Assembly: GCF_003255815.1 (NCBI RefSeq)
Contig: NC_037689.1
Coordinates: forward strand, 140,229,938-140,293,937
From: Theropithecus gelada
Taxonomy: Eukaryota; Chordata; Mammalia; Primates; Cercopithecidae
Length of the DNA stretch: 64,000 nucleotides
Direction of reading: 5' to 3'
Position numbers and translations under genes: made by a program. The notes under the pieces were generated by a model. The model was not told the origin of the DNA, did not search any database, and saw nothing but the letters and a program-made list of their open reading frames with translations. Below are positions 21,995-32,318 of this stretch, piece after piece (the first letter of the stretch is position 1; the number at the start of each line of letters is the position of its first letter).

Positions 21995-24900
21995 CATGTT
22001 TTAATGGGGCTTCCACATGTATTTTGTTAGGGTCCAGGGTTCAATGTATTCCTGAACTCATCTTGCAGCTAGTTCCAGAATGCACAATTAGGATAGACAT
22101 ACCTAACAGCTGGTGAAATCTCCACCTTGGTTTTCTGACCTGGGGTATAAGGGCTATTAATTATATTGGAAAACGCCAAATGGAAGGCATTAGAACTTTC
22201 TCAGCCTAGGAAAATGGTAAATACCGAATTTAAAGCAATTCACATTCTCAGAAGGAATACTAGATTAGTGCCACCATCAAGGACTTTAAAGATGCAGAGA
22301 CGGTGGTTCTCATCACAACCCCATTCAAGTCTCCAATTTGGCCTGTGTAGAAGACAGATGTCTCTTGGATAATGATAGTGAATTATCATAAGCTTAATTA
22401 TGTGGTGACTCCAATTGCAGCTGCTCTACCAGATGTGGTTTCATTGCTTGAGCAAATTAATAAATCCCTCTGGTATTTGGTATGCAGCCACTGATCTAGC
22501 AAATGCCTTTTTCTCCATACCTATTCATATGACCCATCAGAGCAGCTTTCTTTCAAGTGGCAAGGCCAGCAGTACACCTTCACCATCCTACTTCAGGGTT
22601 ACAGCAACTCTGCAACCCTATGTCATAATTTAGTTTAAAGAGAACTTGTTCACCTTTCCTTTCCATAAGGTATCATGCTGGCCCATTATGTTGATGACAT
22701 GATGTTGATCGAATCTCGTGAGCAAGAAATAGCAACTACTCTAGACTTATTGGTAAGACAGTTGCATGTCAGGCAAGGGAAATTATTCCTCCTGAAATTC
22801 AGGGGCCTTCTATCTTAGTGAAACTTCTAGGAGTCTAGTAGCATGGGGCATGTCAAGATATCCATTCTAAGGTGAAGGATACATTTTTGTGTCTGGTACA
22901 TCTTACAATCCAAAATGAGGCACAACACTTAGCAGTCCTCTTGATTTTGGAATCAACATATTCCATTCCTTATTTGGGTGTGTTACTCTGGCCCATTTAC
23001 CCAGTGATCTTTAAAGCAAATAGTTTTGAGTGGGGCACAGAACAGAAGTTTCTGCCACAGGTCCAGGCTGCTATGCAAGCTGCTATGCCACCTGAACCAC
23101 ATGATCCAGCAGATCCAACGTTGCTTGAAGTGTCAGTCGCAGTAAAGATGCTGTTTGAAGTTTTGGGGGCAGACACCTATAGGTAAATCACAGCATGAGC
23201 CTTTTGGATTTTTGAGCATGTCTTTCCATTATCCATAGATAAGTACTCTTCTTTTGGAAAACAGCTCTTGGCCTGCCACTGGGCCTTAGTGGAGACTGAA
23301 TAGTTAACTATGGCAACAAAACGGTCATGCTTTCTGAGCTAGCCATCAAGAACTTAGTGTTATTGGACCCAATAAGCCAAAAATGTTGGGAGTGCAGAGC
23401 AACTCTTCACCATCAAATGGAAATGATATTTATGTGAATGAGCCTAAGCAGGCCCTGAGGCACAAGAAAGTTACATGAAGAAATGACTCAAATCCTATGG
23501 TCCCTGTATCCAAACTGCATTACCTCTCCTCCAGCTTGCACCTATGACCTTATGTAGAGTTTTCTAGCATCAGTTGATAGAGGAAGAAAAGACTCGGGCC
23601 TGGCTTACAAATGGTTTTGCACAATATGCAGAGGCACCACCTCAAAGTGGAAAACTGAAGCACTATAACCCCTGTTGGGGACATCCTTGAAGGAAAATCC
23701 TCCCAATGGACAGAACAGCAAGAAGGGCACCTGGTTATTTACTTTGCTTGATAGGAGAAATAGCCAGACATGTGAATATATGCCCTTCCATGGGTTGTAG
23801 CCAGTGGTGTGATTAGATTATCAGGGTTTTGAAATAAAAACATTGGTGGAAAATTGAAGACAAAGAGAGATATGTGGATAGATCTTCCTGAATGGGAATA
23901 AAACATGAAGCTATTTGTGTTCACTAAATGCTCACCAAGGGGTAACCTCAGCCTCAAAGGTGAGGACTTTACTAATCAAGTGGATAGGATGACTCATTTG
24001 CTGAATACCAATCAGTCTTCTTTCCCAGGCCAGCCGGTCATCACCCAATGGACTCATGCACACATTGCCATGGTGGCAGAAATGGAGGTTATGCATGGAC
24101 TCAGAAACAAGGACTTTCATTTTCCTAAGCCAATATAGCTATGGCCACTGCTGAGTGTCCAGTCTGCCAACAAAAGGGACCTGCACTGAGTCCCTGATAT
24201 GGAACTATTGCCCCAGTTGATCAGACAGTTACCTGGAAGAAGGTTGATTACACTGCCCACTTCCATAGTAAACAGGACAAGCACTTATTTTCCTACTGGA
24301 CTAGAAGCTTTCTGTGGATATGGATATGCCTTCCCTGCACACAATGCTTCTGCCCAAACTACCATTCATGAACTTATATATTGATTCATCTGCCATCATA
24401 CTATTCTACACAGCATTGCTTCTGATCAAGGAACTCACTTCACAACAAATGAAGTGAGGTAATGGGAACAATATTTATGAAATTCATTGTTCCTTCCATA
24501 TTTTTCAGCATCCTGAAGCATCTAACCTTGTAGAATGGTGGCATGGCCCTTTGAAAACTTTGTTACAGCACCATCTATGTGACAATTCCTTGCAAATCTA
24601 GCACAAGGTTTTCCAGAAGACTGTATGTGTTCTGAGTCAGTGTCCAATATATGGTACAGTTCCTCCCATAGCCAGAATTCATGGTCCTAGTAACCAAGGA
24701 GTGAAAGTAGGACTCAAACCACTCTGCATCATCTCAAGCAACATACTGGCAAATGTTTTGCTTCCTATTACTGAGAATTTATGCTCTATTGGCCTAGAGG
24801 TCTTAATTCAAAGGGAGCAATGCTTCTGCCAGGAGACACAATAATTATCCCATTAAACTGGAAGTTAAGGTTGTTATCTGGCCACGGTGAGTTCCACATA

Positions 24901-25236
24901 CCTCTGAGTAAACAGGTCAAGAAGGGAGATATGATGTTGGGGGCAGTGATTGATCTGAACTAACAAGGGTAAATTGGGCTGCTCTTCCACAATGGAGGTA
25001 ATGAAGAGAATGTATGGACTACAAGAGATCTCTTAGTGCTTCTCTTAGTATTATCACGTTATTTCATTTAGATCAATAGAAAACTATAACAACCCAATTC
25101 AGCTAGGACTATGAATGGCCTAGACTTTTCAAGATTGAAGCTTTGGGTCATACAACCAGATAAAGAACCACAACCAGCTGATATTCTTTCTGAAGGTAAA
25201 GAAAATACAGAATAAGTAGTAGAAACTAGTTATAAA
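21995..25236 (+). mobile_element. ERVL provirus fragment, 5'-truncated
   Basis: Sequence matches, in order and orientation, the complete ERVL at about 52.87-56.12 kb, from the end of the protease region through RT, RNase H, integrase and dUTPase. The 5' LTR, gag and most of the protease are missing. The element continues past an L1 insertion to an MLT2 LTR at 27056. Confidence 0.9.
22040..25170 (+). pseudogene. ERVL pol and dUTPase remnant (first copy)
   Basis: Retroviral enzymes of the class III ERVL group, all inactive. Domain order seen: RT (22150-22800) with a Y-V-D-D box at 22687-22698; RNase H (about 23580-23900), where the first catalytic Asp codon reads AAT (Asn) at 23610-23612; integrase with the second half of the zinc finger as C-P-V-C at 24156-24167; and a dUTPase remnant (24780-25000) in an open stretch of about 60 codons. 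Stops and frameshifts break every domain; the longest open part is about 100 codons. dUTPase after integrase is a known ERVL trait. No env was found, as expected for the family. Confidence 0.88.
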
Positions 25237-27013
25237 TCCCATTTACAATTGCCACAAAATAAAATACCTAGGAATACAGTGAACCAGGGAGGTGCAAGAT
25301 CTCTATAATGAAAATTACAAAACACTACTCAAAGAAATCAGAGATAACACCAACAAATAGAAAAACATTCCATGCTCATGGATAAGAAGAATCAATATTG
25401 TTAAAATGGCCATACTGCCCAAAGCAACTTAAAGATTCAATGCTATTTCTATCAAACTACCAAATAAATTCTTCTTCACAGAACTAGAATTAAATTATTA
25501 AAAATTTATATAGAACTGAAAAGGAGCCCAAATATCCAAAGCAATCTTAAGTAAAAAGAATAAAGTAGGAGGCATCACACTATCCGACTTCAAACTGTAC
25601 TACAGGGCTACAGTAACCAAAACAGCATGGTACTGATAAAAAAACACACATAGACCAATGGAACAGAATAGTAAGCCCAAAAACAAGGCCACACATATAC
25701 AACCATCTGATCTTTGACAAAGCTGACAAAAACAAGCAACAAAGAAAGGAATCCCTATTCAATAAATGGTGCTGGGATAATTGGCTAGCTGTATGCAGAA
25801 CACTGAAACTGGATCCCTTTCTTACACCATACACAAAAATCAGCACAATATAGGTTAAAGGCATAAATGTAAAACTCAAAACTATAAAAATCCTGGAAGA
25901 TAACCTAGGTAATACCATTCTGGACATAAGCACAAGCAAAAATTTCATGACCAAGACACCAAAAGCAATTGCAAGATAAGCAAAAATTGACAAATGGGAT
26001 CTAATTAAACTAAAGAGCTTCTGAACAGCAAAAGAAATGATCAAAAGAGTGAACAGACAACCTATAGAATGGGAGAAAGTTTTTGCAATCTATCTATCTG
26101 ACAAAGGTCTAATATCCAGACTCTACAAAAAACTTAAACAAATTTACACAAAAGAAAAACAACACCACTAAAAAGTGGGCAACGGATATGAACAGACACT
26201 TCTCAAAAGAAGATATTTATGCGGCCAACAAACATATTTAAAAAAAAGCTCATCATCATTGGTTATTAGTGAAATGCAAATCAAAACCACAATAAGATAG
26301 CATCATATCCCAGTTAGAATGGTGATCATTAAAAAGTCAGGAAACAACAGGTGCTGGAGAGGATGTGGAGTAATAGGAACGCTTTTATACTGTTGGTGGG
26401 AGTGTAAATTAGTTTAACCATTGTGCAAGACAGTGTGGTGATTCCTCAAGGATCTAGAACTAGAAATACCATTTGACCCAGCAATCCCATTATTGAGTAT
26501 ATACCCAAAAGATTATAAATCATTTTACTATAAAGACACACGCTTACATATGTTTATTGCAGCACTGTTCACAATTGCAAAGACCTGGAACCAACCCACA
26601 TGCCCATCAATGACAGACTGGATAAGGGAAATGTGGCACATATACACCATGGAATACTATGCAGCCATAATAAAGAATGAGTTAATGTCCTTTGCAGGGA
26701 CATGGATGAATCTGGAAACCATCATTCTCAGCAAACTAACACAAGAACAGAAAATCAAACACTGCCCATGTTGTCACTCATAAGTGGGAGTTGAACAATG
26801 AGAACACATGAACACAGGGAGGGGAACATCACACACCAGGGCCTGTCAGGGATTGGGGGACAAGGCGAGGGATAGCATTAGGAGAAACACCTAATGTAGA
26901 TGACAGGTTGATGGGTGCAGCAAACCACCATGGCACATGTGTTCCTGTGTAACAAGCCTGCATATTCTGCACATGTATCCCAGAACTTAAAGTATAATAA
27001 AAAAAGGAAAGAA
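25237..27013 (+). mobile_element. L1 LINE inserted in the ERVL
   Basis: Begins within ORF2 ('cccatttacaattgcc') and ends with 'cccagaacttaaagtataat' and an A-rich tail. ORF2 frames are broken by several stops; one 96-codon frame (26493-26783) is the C-terminal segment. An internal part near 25480-25560 is altered relative to the L1 at 15159. The flanks do not give a convincing target duplication, and ERVL sequence is missing at the junction (see findings). Confidence 0.93.
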
Positions 27014-27477
27014 GAAGAATAAGTGTATGGCTGCCAAGTTGACAATGGGTGGATGTGTGATGGTTAATTTTATGAGTCAATTTGACTAGTCACAGTGTGT
27101 TCAGATTAAACATTTATTTCTGGGTGTGTCTGTGAGGATGGTTTCAGGATGAGATTAGTATTTGAATCAGTGGACTCAGTAAGGTTTATTGCCCTCTGCA
27201 ATATGGGCAATAAATGTTGAGGACTGGAATAGAACAGTAAGCCAGAGAAAGGAGCAACTAACTTTGGTTGCTTTTTGCCTGCCTGCTTTGTCTGACATAG
27301 CTCATCTCATTTTCTCTGACCCTTGGTCTGGAAATTACACCATCAACTCCCTGCATTCTCAGGGTTTGGGGCTTAGATTGGAACTTTGCCACAGGCTTTT
27401 CTCGTTCTCTAGTTTATACATGGCAGGTCTTAGGATTTCTCACCCTGCATAATTAAGTGGGTCAATTGATCAATATA

Positions 27478-27862
27478 GACAGACAGATATAGATATATAA
27501 AAATATATATTTCTCTATCTGTATATGTATATATGCATGTATATTTATCTATATATGTATATATAGATATGTGTATATGTATATATAGATATGTATATAT
27601 AGATAGAAATATAGATTTCTATCTATAGATATAATATAGATTTCTATATTTCTATCTATATATACATATATAGATATACATATAGATAGTTTCCAACTTC
27701 ATCCATGTCCATGCAAAGGACATGAACTCTTTCTTTTTTATGAGTGCATAGTATTCCATGGTGTATATGTGCCACATATATATAGATCTATATATTTCTC
27801 TAAGTATATATATGTATATACAGATAGAGATTATATAGATATTTATAGATAGATAGATATAA
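27478..27862. repeat. TA/GATA-rich tract inside the MLT2 LTR
   Basis: Long run of TATATAGA/TATCTATA-type repeats on both sides of an L1 scrap. MLT2 LTRs often have a short (TA)n here; this one is expanded several-fold. Confidence 0.9.
27688..27780 (-). mobile_element. L1 ORF2 scrap within the TA tract
   Basis: About 93 bp of antisense L1 ORF2 3'-end text ('ttccaacttcatccatgtcc', 'gtattccatggtgtatatgt') with neither poly(A) nor L1 3' end. Both edges run straight into TA repeat. Confidence 0.88.
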
Positions 27863-27918
27863 TTCAGGTTCTGTTTTTCTTTCAGGTTCTGTTTTCCTGG
27901 AGAACCTCGACTAATACG

Positions 27919-28900
27919 ATAAGGACTGAAATGCAGCAGATTCAGGAAAGATGCAAAAGTAGTAACTAGAAATAGATATAGTTGTGTATAATTCCCTCAG
28001 TAAGATAATAGAGACTTAGAACAGTTGAAGTTAATTTCTAGACGTTCTTTGATTTTCAATTCATTTGCTAATAGAAGAGTAGCAACACTATTGGAAGAAT
28101 GTAATATCATGCACATGCAATAATTTATACCTTTACCATGTTTATTGCTGAAGCATGCCATTTAAGGAGAGAAAAGCTAAGCATATATACACTGAAAAGC
28201 TTTTTCCAGTAACATCATCCAAAATTTTAACTGTTTACCAGGTTTTTTTTTCCTAAGAATTTTAAAAGGAAAGATCAGCTAAATCACATTTCTCACAATC
28301 AATCTTAGCTGAGTCCTTTGATATTTACATCAATTGATAAAATTGACTCTTGGAATTTTGGTCATTCAAATTTGAATAAAGTTGTCAATGGGTAAATAAG
28401 TACTAATTCTTCTGTAACTCAAGAGCCTAATCAGCATGAGGTCTGAGTAATCCAGTTTTTATATTAATAGCCATTATCCAAAAGTTACAACGTGAGAAAA
28501 TCTTTCCAAAGCCAATGCTCAAACTCACTCAGATTCCCTTGAACTATCAGAAGATTCAAATAACTCATAGTCAAAGAAAACATAAAATGTTAGTAAATTA
28601 GATTGGGGACACTGGATCTTTTAGAAAGAACACAGCATGGGCGTAAATTACTTGTGCCAAATATTGCATCTAATAGCTACTCAAGTACCTAAAGGAAGTC
28701 AGTGTTGCTCTTGAAAGGTACGGTATTTTGTGACCCAAGTCAATGGTTATCAAACAGGAACAGTCATTTAGTCCAAATCTTTGTGGCTAACTCTTTAGAA
28801 GCATGTAGAAAGTGGGGACTGCTTGCTTTTTCTTTAGCATTCAATAGGTCCTTTCAGTAAGTTTGAAAGTGCTCTAAAAAGAAAATTTATTGTAACATCA
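27919..28900. other. Intergenic sequence, nothing recognised
   Basis: Plain AT-rich DNA without recognisable gene or repeat. Confidence 0.5.
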
Positions 28901-28904
28901 TAGG

Positions 28905-29620
28905 CATTTCATACCAGTCAGAATGACTATCATTAACAAGTCAAAAAATAACAGATGATGGCAAAGCTGAAGAGAAAGAGAAATGCTTATACACTCTTGG
29001 TATTAATGCAAATTAGTTCAGCCCCTGTGGAAATCAGTTTGGAGATTTTTCAACTAAATTTGAACTGCTATTCGACTCAGCAGTCCATTTACTGAGTATG
29101 TACCCAAAGGAAAAAAATTATTTTACCAAAAAGACATACGCACTTGTATGCTTATTATAGCACTATTTACACTAGCAAAGACATGGAATCAACTAAGATG
29201 CCAATTAATGGTGGACTGGATAAAGAAAACATGACACATATACACCATGGAATACTATGAAGTCATTAAAAAATGTAATCATTTTCTTCACCACAACATG
29301 GATTTAGCTGAAGACTATCATTCTAAGCAAATGAATGCAGAAACAGAAAATTAAATACCATGTATTCTCACTTATAAGAGGGAGTTAAATATCAGGCATA
29401 CACTGACATAAAGATAATAGACAATAGACATCGGGAACTCCAAAAGCAGAAAAGAATGGAAGGGAGTAAGGGCTGAAAGCTTCCTATTGGGTACTATGTT
29501 CACTATCTGGGTGTTGAGATCAACAGAAGCCCAAACTTTGGTATCATGCAATATACCCTTGTAACAAACCTCCAAATGTATCCCCTGAATCTAAGATAAA
29601 AATTGAAATTAAAAACAAGC
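28905..29620 (+). mobile_element. Old L1 3' end
   Basis: Sense L1 ORF2 end and 3' UTR: 'ataccagtcagaatgactat', 'accatggaatactatgaagtc', 'ttctcacttataagaggga', '...cttgtaacaaacctccaaatg', then an A-rich tail. Many stops. L1MA/L1PB-like age by appearance. Confidence 0.9.
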
Positions 29621-29689
29621 AAACAAAAAAACAAGTGTGATTACAGCATTCAGCCTTACTCACCAAAGCACTGTCAACATCATAGGCTT

Positions 29690-29850
29690 CATTTTTGATA
29701 GCCACCTGACTTAATCACCATGTTTATTTACCACTTCATAGGTGCCAAGCACTTTTTGACAACTCATATAAGATACAAGGCCTAAGGAAGTTGAAAAACT
29801 ATTATTATTAATTGGCCTAAGGAAGTTGAAAAACTATTATTATTAATGCA
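29690..29850. repeat. MIR-like stretch with an internal 35-bp tandem duplication
   Basis: 'ttaccacttcataggtgccaagcac' resembles MIR. From 29779 the 34-bp unit starting ggcctaaggaag occurs twice (29779-29812 and 29814-29847) with no mismatch. Confidence 0.7.
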
Positions 29851-30030
29851 TTTTCTCCAAGGTTATTTTCTCAATTGTGCAATGGGGTTAATGACTACCA
29901 CTTCAGTGAGTAGCTAAGAGCACTAACAATGCTGTACCTATTCCATTAGATGGCTAGGAGGAATAAATGAGCAAATATTCATAAAGCTCTTGGAACATTG
30001 TCTGGTACATCGCCATGCTAAATATGTGCT
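29851..30030 (-). repeat. MIR SINE
   Basis: Antisense MIR: '...ttttctcaattgtgcaatgggg', 'gaggaataaatgagc', 'ctcttggaacattgtctgg'. Confidence 0.7.
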
Positions 30031-30190
30031 AGGTATTATATTAGTATTACATTTTACAGAGAGGAATCTGAGAATCTTAAGGCTTAAGCAACTAGCTCAG
30101 AATCACACAACTTTTTAAATAGTAGGTTTAGGAAACCAATCCAGATTTATCTAACTACAAAACCTGTGTCATCTTCATTACCACAGACCT
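30031..30190 (+). repeat. MIR SINE
   Basis: Sense MIR: 'cattttacagagaggaatctg', '...caactagctcagaatcacac', '...gtaggtttaggaaaccaatcc'. Confidence 0.7.
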
Positions 30191-30294
30191 TGACAACCTT
30201 ATCCAAGAAACAACTGCTTTTCTTCTTCAATATCTTTCTAGTAAAGATCAGTTGAAGAACATTGACTTGTATTTTTACATCCATAAATCTACAG

Positions 30295-30478
30295 TGAGGA
30301 AAATTGTACATTCTCTGTTATTATGTATTTTTCACCACAACCCAATGTTTTAGGAACTCTTACGGCCCTTTTTACAGATGAGAAAACTGAGGCACATAAA
30401 AATTAGATATCTTGCACAAGATCTCACAGCTGTTGTGACAAAACTGGAATTCTACCTGAGTTTTGTCTGACTCCAGGA
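30295..30478 (+). repeat. MIR SINE
   Basis: Sense MIR: 'tttttacagatgagaaaactg', 'aggcacataaaaattag', '...cacaagatctcacagct', 'gtctgactccagg'. Confidence 0.78.
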
Positions 30479-30904
30479 ACCACATATATTTTTTTTTTAT
30501 CACTTTTAACCAAAGTCTCCATCACTTTTGAATTTATTGTCCTTGTGTCTATTGGTTTTGGAGGTATTAATATTCCTGAGCATCTCTCAAGAAACCGTGA
30601 AGCACTGTTGCAGGCTCCCGGTGAAAACACAGCTCACCCTTTCACAGCAGTTTAGAACTTCAATTTCCCTTGCCACACACACACTCCTATTTCCATCTCA
30701 TAGATGTCTATTGTATTTATTTGTTTGCTTCTTTTTGTTTTTAATCTGAATCCAACTCAGGATTAGACTTAATTATAAAAAGCTGAATGAAAGATGTCCC
30801 CTGCATTTGGATTGGTCGTGGTCCTATGGGATTCAAAAGCAAAATAGAAATTACTATTCTAAGAGGTTTTTCCTTTCATTCTCTCTCTCCCTTTCTACAC
30901 TCCC

Positions 30905-31015
30905 TGTCTCTCGCATATATATGAGTGTATACACATACCCACATATAAACATATATATATACACGTAGGAATATAGGTGCACACATATAAGTACATAAAT
31001 ATACACAAAAAATAT
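30905..31015. repeat. TA/CA-rich low-complexity tract
   Basis: Mixed TATA and CACA stretches; the 62-codon minus-strand frame here is a by-product. Confidence 0.8.
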
Positions 31016-31147
31016 TTGAGTTACAAAGATCCTTGACAGAATACTTTATTATGTGTAAAGCCACTCCCTTCTATATGCTCTGCTAGCCTTGTTGAAAATA
31101 TATAGTTTAAATTTATATTTATATATAACCTATATTTATATTTTGTT

Positions 31148-31166
31148 ACATATATCTATCTATCTA

Positions 31167-31238
<72 letters not shown>
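31148..31238 (+). repeat. (TATC)n microsatellite
   Basis: An imperfect start (TATATCTATCTATCTA) leads into 18 uninterrupted TATC units at 31167-31238. Confidence 0.97.
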
Positions 31239-31240
<2 letters not shown>

Positions 31241-32203
31241 CCTTTCTTCATTCATTGCTTATTTCCACAAATATTCACCAGACCTTTATGAAGCACTTAC
31301 TAGGGCTCCAGAACTTTAGCCATTCATTCTACCTACATGTATTATGCCAGTAAGCATCTAATTCTGACAGTGGAAACCAGCCACCTTATTTCATACTAAT
31401 GATACTATGTATTTATATGGACAGTGAAAGACTCTTCATGCTGTTCAAGAGATTCTGGAAAAGAGCTGTGCGCCACACTACATTCACAGATTAAGTAATC
31501 GCCATCACTACAGTCTTTGTTTGAGAAAGCCAAATGCCTTGGAGCCCTCAGGTGAAAACTGTGTGTTCCTTGTTATCTGAAAATAGCGTGTCACTGCCGG
31601 AGTTAATTACCTAAAGAGCTCCGCACGGAATCCACGTAACTGAGTCATGCTTTTCTTCTAAATTAGAACAATATAATTGTAACACGTAAAAGTAAGTCTT
31701 TGTATTTACTCTAATGAGCTCACTTCTCAGTTTTGCTAGTGACTTGATAAACTAATAGCAGGGTCGATATGATGTCTCTATGGTAATTATCATGCCACTT
31801 CTCCTCTCCTCCTATATTCTTCTCATGTTACATTTTAACGTGTTTCTCTGCTCAAGTCAATTCAATTTATCAGTAGGGAAGAGGCATGAAACAGAACTGA
31901 TTTGCTGTGGATCTACTTACAAGTAAACTGGAAAACCCAATTTTCAAGTTAAGTTTTCAATAAGATATACATGGGATGAACAATAACTGATTTGAAAGAT
32001 ACCATTATTTACAGTGGTTTAATCTTATGCAAATATAAAAGAAAAAATATTAAATGGTGCTGCATATTTTGCATTTGCAAAATATATGTGTTTCCTTCTT
32101 GATTCTTCATTACAAAGGAACTTTAAGGTTATAACCTATAATACGATAAGCCATAAGTAACTACAGAATAATGAAATGTGAAGAGACCCAAGAGATACTC
32201 CAA
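31239..32203. other. Unique sequence with a small CpG-bearing patch
   Basis: No gene or repeat recognised. The patch at 31580-31650 has five CpG in about 50 bases, a TTAATTA at 31603 and a TGAGTCA at 31641, unlike the surrounding AT-rich DNA. A regulatory role is only a guess. Confidence 0.35.
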
Positions 32204-32217
32204 TGCAGTGAGTTTTA

Positions 32218-32304
32218 TTTATTTTTATTTATTTTTTATTTGTTTGAGAAGGAGTCTCACTCTGTCACCTAGGCTAGAGTGCAGTGGCGTGATCTCGGCT
32301 CAGT
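32218..32304 (-). mobile_element. 5'-truncated Alu
   Basis: Only the last ~60 bp of the Alu right arm ('gagaaggagtctcactctgtc') plus a (TTTA)n tail. A perfect 14-bp target duplication tgcagtgagtttta at 32204-32217 and 32305-32318 shows it landed already truncated. Confidence 0.95.
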
Positions 32305-32318
32305 TGCAGTGAGTTTTA

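Larger units (their letters stand above)
27056..27918 (+). mobile_element. MLT2-type LTR (3' LTR of the first ERVL)
   Basis: Starts TGTGATGGTTAATTTTATG, has 'ctgggtgtgtctgtgagg' and 'atttgaatcagtggactcag', and ends '...tggagaacctcgactaatac'. The short stretch before it (27025-27055) matches the bases just before the 3' LTR of the complete ERVL at 56450-56480. Its 3' half is enlarged by simple repeats and an L1 scrap at 27478-27862. Confidence 0.87.

Noticed and set aside
25580..26044. 154-codon minus-strand frame
   Set aside because: It is antisense to L1 ORF2 and is a known by-product of L1 codon composition.
25209..27024. Possible 9-bp L1 target duplication agaataagt (25209-25217 and 27016-27024)
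   Set aside because: ERVL sequence appears to continue about 19 bases past the left copy, so the match is probably accidental.
31148..31238. CRISPR-like array
   Set aside because: It is a plain tetranucleotide repeat with no spacers, and the DNA is vertebrate.
31089..31319. 76-codon frame with repeated YLSI units
   Set aside because: It is the translation of the TATC microsatellite.
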